A stretch of DNA of 32,138 nt, from the IMG/VR virus record IMGVR_UViG_3300037235_000018, positions 1-32,138 of that record; one strand, 5' to 3'. This document shows, piece after piece, positions 26,921 through 32,138 of this stretch (its first letter is position 1; each line of letters opens with the position of its first letter). The stretch comes from a virus. The translations under genes were made by a program, and so were the position numbers. The notes beneath the pieces were generated by a model, which was not told the origin of the DNA, made no database searches, and saw only the letters and a list, made by a program, of their open reading frames with translations.

Positions 26921-28567
26921 GTGATCCTCGACTACAACCATAGTCAGGATCGTTTCCTGTTGCGCGTCGAACGCGGAGTGGACTTGGGCAAGCTCATGAA
27001 TGAGCATGGGCTCAACCATTCCGCGGTCGCCTCGTCGCCCAGGGAAGCCATCTTGTACACGGACGATCCGTATGCTGCCGCGGCCTTTGAGGACTGCGCG
27101 AGCGAGAATGCACTCCTCAAGCTGGCCCCGATACTACACGAGATCAATGAGAGCTGGCGGAGTACATCCAATGCCCACATCGCCGTACCAATGGACAAGG
27201 AATTATGGCCTTTCCAAAAAGCTGACGTTGAATACGCCCTACGGAGAACTAATTGTCTTATTGGAGATCAGCCCGGTCTCGGTAAGACTGAAACCGCCAT
27301 CGCATACTGCAACGAAACGCGCGCCAAGAAAACGCTCGTCATCTGTCCGGCCCAAATAAGATTGCAATGGGCAACGCGCATCCGGGAATGGACGACGATG
27401 GAGCGACCCTATTCCATCTATCCTATCCTCAGGGGCTCAGATGGCACGATGCCTAACGCTTCCTGGACGATAGTGAGTTACGATCTGGCCAGAACAGCGG
27501 CCATTGGCAAGGCCCTGGCGCGGGAGGAATACGATGTCCTCATCCTGGATGAACCACATTACCTCAAAGAGACGGATGCGCTCCGCACCAGGGCGATTTT
27601 TGGAGGGGGAAAATCACATGATTTTGCTCCGCTTGCTGAGCGCTGCCAAAATATCCTTGGCCTTACTGGAACTCCCCTCCCAAATCGACCACGAGAAGCT
27701 TACACGCTTGCTAGAGGAATGTGTTGGGACAGCATCGATTGGGCCAGTGAAGAGAAGTTCAAGCTCCGCTACAACCCCTCTGCGCGATACGAGATCATTG
27801 ATCATGACGGCAACCGAAAATTTCATGTTGATGAGAGAAGCGGACGGCACGCAGAACTTCAAAATCGTCTCAGAGCACACTTCATGTGCCGCCACCTCAA
27901 GCATGGTCCCAGGGGGGTTATGCCGCAGCTCCACATGCCCATCTACGATCTCATCCAGGTCGAGGAAACAGAAGCAATCAAGCAAGCCCTAAAGGCTGAG
28001 AGCCTGCTTGACATTGATCCTGAGATGGTTCAAGATGATGTGGACCTATTTGGAGGCCAGATAGCCACGGTGCGGCGTATGATGGGTATTGCGATGGCCC
28101 CTCAGATCGCAGACTATGTTGACATGCTGTTCGAGCAAGGCGAAGAGAAGCTAGTCCTGTTTGGTTGGCATACGGAAGTCCTTAACATCTGGGAGAAGAT
28201 GCTCCATGAGCACGGCCTTGTCAGGATTGACGGAAAAACTTCTCCGGGAGCTAAGGAGCGAGCTGTCAGAAAATTCACGCAAGACCCTAACACCCATCTT
28301 GCTATCGGAAACATTCTATCAATGGGCACAGGAACAGATGGTCTCCAAGAGGTTTGCAATCACGGTCTCATTGGAGAACCCGATTGGGTTCCTGGAAATA
28401 ACATCCAAGCGTTTGATCGTTTGGATCGTGGTGGTCAACATCGGCAAGTCCAGGGCGACATATTCGTTGCGCCCAATTCGATTGCCGCTAAAGTCCTTGC
28501 GTCTGCACTACGGAAAAATCAAACTGTTCACAAAGCACTCGACTATAGACTTGGAGACATGAGATGA
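26921..28567 (+). CDS. SNF2-family DNA helicase/ATPase
   Basis: A 548-aa protein with a GTG start directly after the previous stop. After a ~90-residue N-terminal part, the motor domain shows the Q-like LWPFQKADVEYAL, Walker A GDQPGLGKT (115-123), Walker B LILDEPH (Asp 210, His 213; DEPH instead of the common DEAH), motif III LTGTPLPNRPREAY (about 248-261), and C-lobe LVLFGWHTEVL, RIDGKTSPGAKERAVRKF, AIGNILSMGTGTDGLQ and motif VI AFDRLDRGGQHRQV (about 497-510). This is the SMARCAL1/phage-SNF2 pattern. It probably remodels or anneals DNA during replication or recombination. The stop overlaps the next gene (ATGA). Confidence 0.9.
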   Translation: MILDYNHSQDRFLLRVERGVDLGKLMNEHGLNHSAVASSPREAILYTDDPYAAAAFEDCASENALLKLAPILHEINESWRSTSNAHIAVPMDKELWPFQKADVEYALRRTNCLIGDQPGLGKTETAIAYCNETRAKKTLVICPAQIRLQWATRIREWTTMERPYSIYPILRGSDGTMPNASWTIVSYDLARTAAIGKALAREEYDVLILDEPHYLKETDALRTRAIFGGGKSHDFAPLAERCQNILGLTGTPLPNRPREAYTLARGMCWDSIDWASEEKFKLRYNPSARYEIIDHDGNRKFHVDERSGRHAELQNRLRAHFMCRHLKHGPRGVMPQLHMPIYDLIQVEETEAIKQALKAESLLDIDPEMVQDDVDLFGGQIATVRRMMGIAMAPQIADYVDMLFEQGEEKLVLFGWHTEVLNIWEKMLHEHGLVRIDGKTSPGAKERAVRKFTQDPNTHLAIGNILSMGTGTDGLQEVCNHGLIGEPDWVPGNNIQAFDRLDRGGQHRQVQGDIFVAPNSIAAKVLASALRKNQTVHKALDYRLGDMR

Positions 28568-28779
28568 CCGCTATCCTCCTCGTTGTCTTCATCCTCTTGC
28601 ATCAGGCGAACGGCAACCCTGTATATATCGTTCCTGGGCAGGTCGTCAGTGTTGGGCGTCTGATTGGCGCTGGCGGCGCCACTGAAAATCTTGTAGTCAC
28701 CATAAGCGGGAATATCTGGGTTAAGGAAAGTCCCGAGGAAGTTGTCAAAAAATTGGAGGGAAAAGATGGAGATCATTAA
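28564..28779 (+). CDS. Small exported or membrane-anchored protein, 71 aa
   Basis: Encodes MTAILLVVFILLHQANGNPV, IVPGQVVSVGRLIGAGGATE, then LVVTISGNIWVKESPEEVVK and a charged end. Residues 3-15 are a hydrophobic signal or anchor. The remainder is a small beta-rich domain. The start overlaps the helicase stop as ATGA. The 3' end includes the GGAGG of the next gene. Function unknown. Confidence 0.65.
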   Translation: MTAILLVVFILLHQANGNPVYIVPGQVVSVGRLIGAGGATENLVVTISGNIWVKESPEEVVKKLEGKDGDH

Positions 28780-28987
28780 GTCTGACAAGATCATCAAGGC
28801 AAACGCCGGTCTTCAGAAAACGATGCCGCAAGGCGCGACGATTGAATTCCGGCCGACGCCGAACGGCGCTGATCTGGTCTTCCGTCTAATCGACGACAAG
28901 GAGTTTGCTGCGTTTCATCTCGAAGACGTGGCACTCGGTATTTTAGCAGAGAAGTGTCTCGAAACCAAACGCAACCACGGAGGTTGA
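28766..28987 (+). CDS. Small hypothetical protein, 73 aa
   Basis: Starts MEIIKSDKIIKANAGLQKTM, with GGAGG 6 nt upstream; an earlier in-frame ATG at 28742 is less likely. The middle ATIEFRPTPNGADLVFRLID and AFHLEDVALGILAEKCLETK suggest a small alpha/beta domain. It is one of a series of compact genes with perfect Shine-Dalgarno sites between the helicase and the recombination genes. No function recognised. Confidence 0.7.
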   Translation: MEIIKSDKIIKANAGLQKTMPQGATIEFRPTPNGADLVFRLIDDKEFAAFHLEDVALGILAEKCLETKRNHGG

Positions 28988-28988
28988 C

Positions 28989-29183
28989 ATGCCCAAGTTT
29001 CCTAACCGCATCTTTGTACGAAGAGAAATGGCGGACAACGAAAGTTTCCTAGTCGCTGATGAAGACATCACAACTATGGTTACGGTCGGGGACAAAGAGA
29101 AAGTCGCCACCTATTCTCTCGTTGAAGTCAATGAACTCGAAGGCGCAGTAATCAACAACGAAACCAAAAAGAGGGTATCATGA
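28989..29183 (+). CDS. Small hypothetical protein, 64 aa
   Basis: Encodes MPKFPNRIFVRREMADNESF, then LVADEDITTMVTVGDKEKVA and YSLVEVNELEGAVINNETKK. Predicted to be a small all-beta domain. Its leader, GGAGGTTGACATG, is the same 13-bp string as that of the gene at 26687. The stop overlaps the next ATG as ATGA. Function unknown. Confidence 0.7.
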   Translation: MPKFPNRIFVRREMADNESFLVADEDITTMVTVGDKEKVATYSLVEVNELEGAVINNETKKRVS

Positions 29184-29524
29184 AAGCACAGACGTTTCTG
29201 AAACAGATTGGGGAAAAGAAGATCGAGCACAAGCGGCGCAAGCAGCCGGTGGTGCTGAAGCTGTTCACCCTGGTCAACAAGAGTGCGACCTGGGCTCAGC
29301 GCAACAGCGGCATCTTCCGAACGTGGTGGAAGGCCATGCACGGTCCCCGCAAGCTTTCCCATATCCTGGCCTCGCATATCCGGCCGTCGATCCAGGCTGC
29401 TGCGCTCAAGCGTGCCCACCGGGATCGCGCGAAGCTTGGGCCAGTGATGACGTTCACCACATGGAGGATGCTATGCCGTGCGATGAATGCGGGTTGGGAA
29501 TATATTCCGGCCCCGGCGGTGTAA
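29180..29524 (+). CDS. Basic hypothetical protein, 114 aa
   Basis: Encodes MKAQTFLKQIGEKKIEHKRR, KQPVVLKLFTLVNKSATWAQ, RNSGIFRTWWKAMHGPRKLS and a C-terminus with HRDRAKLGPVMTFTTWRMLC. Strongly basic, many Trp/His, so DNA or RNA binding is possible. The start overlaps the previous stop. Its 3' end overlaps the next 47-aa gene by 52 bp in another frame. No recognised family. Confidence 0.7.
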   Translation: MKAQTFLKQIGEKKIEHKRRKQPVVLKLFTLVNKSATWAQRNSGIFRTWWKAMHGPRKLSHILASHIRPSIQAAALKRAHRDRAKLGPVMTFTTWRMLCRAMNAGWEYIPAPAV

Positions 29525-29616
29525 CGGAATTCCCGCCAGAGTTCCAGATCGCTGTCTATCTGATCCTCGTGATCACAATCTGTATTTGTTTGCTGGCGGC
29601 TGAGAGTTCGACTTGA
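29473..29616 (+). CDS. Small membrane protein with N-terminal CxxC
   Basis: A 47-aa protein, MPCDECGLGIYSGPGGVTEF, then PPEFQIAVYLILVITICICL and LAAESST. It has a C-x2-C knuckle at residues 3-6 and one membrane span (about residues 25-42) with two further Cys in it. GGAGG lies 5 nt before the ATG, the reason to accept a gene that overlaps its neighbour. The stop overlaps the -35 box of the following promoter. Function unknown. Confidence 0.6.
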   Translation: MPCDECGLGIYSGPGGVTEFPPEFQIAVYLILVITICICLLAAESST

Positions 29617-29642
29617 CATGGCATTTAGCTGATGCTATGTCA
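29613..29642 (+). promoter_or_regulatory. Promoter for the recombination genes, overlapped by a palindrome
   Basis: TTGACA (29613-29618), a 17-bp spacer ending in TGC, TATGTC (29636-29641). Same layout as the early promoter at 17903. The sequence from TGACATGGCAT to ATGCTATGTCA (29614-29642) is an inverted repeat with 10 of 11 positions matched and a 7-bp spacer, covering both promoter boxes, so it may be an operator. A second perfect dyad, CCACAT-G-ATGTGG, lies at 29654-29666. Confidence 0.6.
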
Positions 29643-29804
29643 TCGGGAGTTGACCACATGATGTGGACAGGTGCGCCCTTTAGCTTCGCCGTTCGACGGA
29701 TGGCTGGAGAGCGAGAACACCGAACAGAAGACAGACAGAGCGGCCGGCGTCTGCCCAGGTATAGTCCTGGCGGCTCCCACCCTAGCTAACCAAAGGAGAC
29801 TGCA

Positions 29805-30440
29805 ATGGGAAGTATCACTGGAGGTAGCGTTACGTTCGGTCGCACTGTGCAGCCGGCGCAATATGAGAGCAAGAAGGCCGAGGTGACGATCACCTTTGCC
29901 TGTGCGGAGGACGACAAGCCGGAAGACGCGCACGCCATGCTCGACGGAGCCAGCGCAATGGCCAAGGCCAAGGCTCTGGAGATGCTCGGGCTCAAGGCTG
30001 TGGAAGCTCCTGCCCCGGCTGCCGGCAAGCGTGAGAGCGCTGCTGCACCGCTTGGTGAGGTTCCTGCCAAGCCTGAGAGGGCAAAGCCGGGTCCGAAGCC
30101 GAAGACCCCAGAGCCTGCCCCGAAGCCAGCAGTTTCAACGGATGCTGAAACGGTGGATTTGACTGAAACCCGCGATAAGGCTGCGGAGAGTGCCAACGAG
30201 GCCGCTGAAGCTTCTGCTGCGGATGCCGATGCCGATCTCCTCGGGCCGGCTCCCGCGCAGCCGATCACCGACAAGGACTTGATGGATGCTGTCACTAAGA
30301 AGATGGCTGAGATCAACGATCCGAAAGCCTTGAAGGAAGTGCGCGGTAAATTCGTGCAGGCACCGCTCGGCTTCAAGGATATTCCACAGGAGAAGCGCGC
30401 CGAGTGTATCGCTGCGATCAAGGCGCTCCAGAAAAAGTGA
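29805..30440 (+). CDS. Ala/Pro-rich protein of the recombination operon
   Basis: A 211-aa protein, MGSITGGSVTFGRTVQPAQY at its start. The N-terminal ~60 residues (KKAEVTITFACAEDDKPEDA, SAMAKAKALEMLGLK) form a compact domain. The centre (about 65-150) is a Pro/Ala/Lys/Glu linker (KPERAKPGPKPKTPEPAPKP). The C-terminus (PITDKDLMDAVTKKMAEIND then PKALKEVRGKFV) is helical. Similar two-domain, linker-rich proteins occur just before DUF2800/DUF2815 genes in other phages, so a recombination or single-strand-DNA helper role is likely. AAAGGAG is 8 nt before the ATG. Its leader matches that of the 31751 gene (AACCAAAGGAGACT). Confidence 0.75.
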   Translation: MGSITGGSVTFGRTVQPAQYESKKAEVTITFACAEDDKPEDAHAMLDGASAMAKAKALEMLGLKAVEAPAPAAGKRESAAAPLGEVPAKPERAKPGPKPKTPEPAPKPAVSTDAETVDLTETRDKAAESANEAAEASAADADADLLGPAPAQPITDKDLMDAVTKKMAEINDPKALKEVRGKFVQAPLGFKDIPQEKRAECIAAIKALQKK

Positions 30441-30530
30441 TCCCTAGAGAAATCCGGGCCTTGTATAGAACCCCGTCAGTAGTCTAGGGTCACAAGCGGC
30501 CTACCGGGGAAGCGAAAGCACCCGGTAGGC
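30438..30530 (+). other. Intergenic structured RNA starting at a stop codon
   Basis: Stem 1 pairs TGATCCCTAGA (30438-30448, with the stop codon; one bulged T) with TCTAGGGTCA (30483-30492). Stem 2 is a perfect 10-bp hairpin, GCCTACCGGG (30499-30508) with CCCGGTAGGC (30521-30530), whose loop folds further to GC-GAAA-GC, a GNRA tetraloop. No T run follows. The plan (stop-anchored CCTAG stem, then a second hairpin) resembles elements A and B. Confidence 0.6.
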
Positions 30531-30551
30531 ACATCAGAACTGGAGGTTCAG

Positions 30552-31721
30552 ATGGCTACAGAACAAAGACCAGCTCACTCTCCACTTGGAGCATCCGGTG
30601 CTGAGCGCTGGATGAATTGTGCTGGCAGTGTTGCACTCCTCAAGCATCTTCAGCTCCCGGAGACGGATGAGCCCGAGTATCGAACGCTCGGCACTTCCGC
30701 TCATGAATTGGCCAAGGTTTGCTTCGAGCAGAGCACCGATGCTTGGGAGAGAATTGGAGAACAGTTCGGCCACCATCAAGCGGACGAGGAGATGAGCAAT
30801 GCGGTTCAGATGTTTCTTGATGAATGTCGTCAGATCGTGGCTGCACATCCTGGCGGAACGATGTTTGTTGAGTGCCCAATTGATGCGCCCGAATTCCACG
30901 AACAGTTCTATGGTACTCTTGATTGGGGTTATGTTCTTGGCGACAAGCTTTGGGTCCGCGACTACAAGCATGGCGAAGGGATCGCCGTGGACGCGGAGTG
31001 GAACCCTCAACTCATGTACTACTGTTTTGGTCTTCTCAGGCGGTTCCCGGCTGTCGTTGCCGTTGACATGGGAATTGTCCAGCCGCGGGCTTTTCATGGG
31101 GACGGACCTGTTAGGACGTGGCCAATGGATGCTGATGCCTTACGAGCATGGGCAAACGATACTCTTCGGCCGGCTATGGACCGTACCTCATTGGACGCCG
31201 ATCTTGATGCTGGACGATGGTGCCGTTTTTGTCCGGCCAAGCTCGTGTGCCCCCTGATGACTTCGCTCTACGGAGCGGCAATGACTTCCGATCCGAAGCA
31301 CATCGTCAATCTGTCTGACGAGGGGCTCGGCCGATCCTACCAGTATCTCGACGCGGTGAAGATGTACATCAAGGCAATGGAGGAAGAAGCCTTCAGACGT
31401 CTGAACGCTGGCCGCAAGCTCGACGGCGCCAAACTCGTTGCTAAGAAGTCCAACCGCGTCTTCAAGGACGGCGCTGAGCCTGTGTTCAAGGAGAAGTACG
31501 GCGACGATGCCTACTCGAAGCCTGAGCTGAAGTCGCCGGCCGAGATGTCGCGTATCGGTGAAGCCGCCAAGGAGCTGGTGAACGAGTGGGCCTATAAGCC
31601 AGACACCGGCCTGACGGTAGCCAGCCGCGATGATCGACGGCCAGAGATCGTGGTGCGTTCCATCACTGAGCATTTTGGTGCCGCAGCCGCGGCTCTTGAC
31701 AAGCTCGCGGTGGCAGAGTAG
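30552..31721 (+). CDS. DUF2800 Cas4-like PD-(D/E)XK nuclease
   Basis: A 389-aa protein. Motifs: LGASGAERWMNCAGS (Cys 23), GTSAHELA (His 51), ECPIDAP (Glu 107), GTLDWGYV (Asp 124) and the active-site VRDYKHGEGI (Asp 137-x-Lys 139), then NPQLMYY. The C-terminal cysteines CRFCPAKLVC (224, 227, 233) together with Cys 23 give the four-cysteine iron-sulfur arrangement of Cas4/AddB-type nucleases. It probably resects DNA ends in phage recombination. It is followed closely by the DUF2815 single-strand-binding gene. A GGAGG ribosome binding site is present. Confidence 0.88.
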   Translation: MATEQRPAHSPLGASGAERWMNCAGSVALLKHLQLPETDEPEYRTLGTSAHELAKVCFEQSTDAWERIGEQFGHHQADEEMSNAVQMFLDECRQIVAAHPGGTMFVECPIDAPEFHEQFYGTLDWGYVLGDKLWVRDYKHGEGIAVDAEWNPQLMYYCFGLLRRFPAVVAVDMGIVQPRAFHGDGPVRTWPMDADALRAWANDTLRPAMDRTSLDADLDAGRWCRFCPAKLVCPLMTSLYGAAMTSDPKHIVNLSDEGLGRSYQYLDAVKMYIKAMEEEAFRRLNAGRKLDGAKLVAKKSNRVFKDGAEPVFKEKYGDDAYSKPELKSPAEMSRIGEAAKELVNEWAYKPDTGLTVASRDDRRPEIVVRSITEHFGAAAAALDKLAVAE

Positions 31722-31750
31722 ATTGTAGGCTTAACCAAAGGAGACTACAG

Positions 31751-32138
31751 ATGACCGAAGCAACTGAAGTGACTGGAATTGTCGATGTGTTGACCCCAGT
31801 AGTGATGGCTTTTCCGGCTGTCACTGAACCCCGGAAGATCAAAATCCGGGGCAAAGAGAGCGGCGAAGCCAAGTATGGCGCCAGCTTTGTTTTCCCCACC
31901 GATCACCCCGATCTCGCGAAGATCAAGGAACGCATCATGGGTCTCGCGAAAGCGAAGTGGCCTGGGCGTGACATCGCGGCCGATGTGAAGGCAGGGAACT
32001 TCAAGCTCCCGATCTCCCCTGGAAACAGTCTAATTGCGAAGCAGACTGCCAAGCTCGTGGCACAGGGCAAGACGTATGAGGGCAAGAGTGACTTCATGAA
32101 GGATAAGATCGTCCTGAAGGCGTCCTCGAAGTATCCTC
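31751..32138 (+). CDS. DUF2815 single-stranded DNA-binding protein, 3' end cut
   Basis: Starts MTEATEVTGIVDVLTPVVMA; 129 codons are visible before the window ends. ITEPRKIKIRGKESGEAKYG-like positions, ASFVFPTDHPDLAKIKERIM and FKLPISPGNSLIAKQTAKL match the DUF2815 OB-fold family, which is regularly encoded after DUF2800 nucleases and before phage DNA polymerases. It should coat single-stranded DNA during replication or recombination. AAAGGAG lies 8 nt before the ATG; its leader is almost the same as that of the 29805 gene. The C-terminus lies outside the window. Confidence 0.85.
   Translation, partial: MTEATEVTGIVDVLTPVVMAFPAVTEPRKIKIRGKESGEAKYGASFVFPTDHPDLAKIKERIMGLAKAKWPGRDIAADVKAGNFKLPISPGNSLIAKQTAKLVAQGKTYEGKSDFMKDKIVLKASSKYP

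Noticed and set aside
1-32138. tRNA genes, reverse transcriptase or diversity-generating template/variable repeats
   Set aside because: Read by eye on both strands, no cloverleaf with a CCA-proximal stem and T-loop was seen, and no reverse transcriptase or paired variable repeats were found, although several structural genes resemble those of BPP-1-type phages.

Overview
The window is a piece of a tailed double-stranded DNA phage (or prophage) with a podovirus-type morphogenesis set: a one-piece portal of the head-tail connector family, a Bbp19-like protein, a short scaffold, a major capsid protein, T7 gp11/gp12-like tail tubular proteins and a beta-helical tailspike. The lysis genes (signal-anchor lysozyme, small membrane proteins) point to a Gram-negative host. 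Base composition and the style of the small genes suggest an alphaproteobacterium, but that is an inference. There is no integrase, T7-type RNA polymerase, tRNA or CRISPR array in the window.

Layout. From 1 to about 17,430 all genes read leftward and are tightly packed with stop/start overlaps. In transcription order they are small terminase, a small Cys-rich protein, a permuted NlpC/P60-like peptidase, large terminase, an Ala/Pro-rich protein, a lysis cassette, portal, Bbp19-like protein, scaffold, three small proteins, major capsid, a structural protein, a duplicated pair of tail-associated proteins, tailspike, gp11-like protein, and gp12-like protein (cut by the window edge). Three leftward promoter candidates share a TCCTA...TAT..TCT motif. 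From 17,433 to 18,033 is a gene-free control region with palindromes, a 14-bp-phased CCTAGG array, a 20-bp direct-repeat array and a strong rightward promoter. From 18,034 to the right end the genes read rightward: many small early genes, two pentapeptide-repeat proteins, an HhH-motif protein, a SprT-like metallopeptidase, a SNF2-type helicase, and a recombination/replication group (Ala/Pro-rich protein, DUF2800 Cas4-like nuclease, DUF2815 single-strand-binding protein). One gene breaks this polarity: a Prim-Pol/RepA-type primase-helicase on the minus strand (24,310-26,253), whose promoter interlocks head-on with the promoter of the rightward metallopeptidase/helicase operon.

Most notable. 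(1) Two single-gene cassettes (19,922-20,219 and 22,441-22,880) share identical 15-bp terminal inverted repeats (CATGCTTATCCGGTT) and are each flanked by a different perfect 8-bp direct repeat (CTATGAAG; AAATGAGT). Removing the first with one copy of the duplication restores an interrupted gene in frame. Removing the second restores a normal ATGA stop/start overlap. They look like minimal mobile cassettes carrying small phage genes and no transposase. (2) Two 53-nt intergenic elements beginning at stop codons fold into the same two-stem RNA with multiple compensatory changes. A third stop-anchored structure lies at 30,438-30,530. (3) Face-to-face promoters at 26,247-26,312 could act as a switch between the primase and helicase transcripts. 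(4) Two pentapeptide-repeat paralogues share an almost identical 5' end but carry unrelated C-terminal domains.
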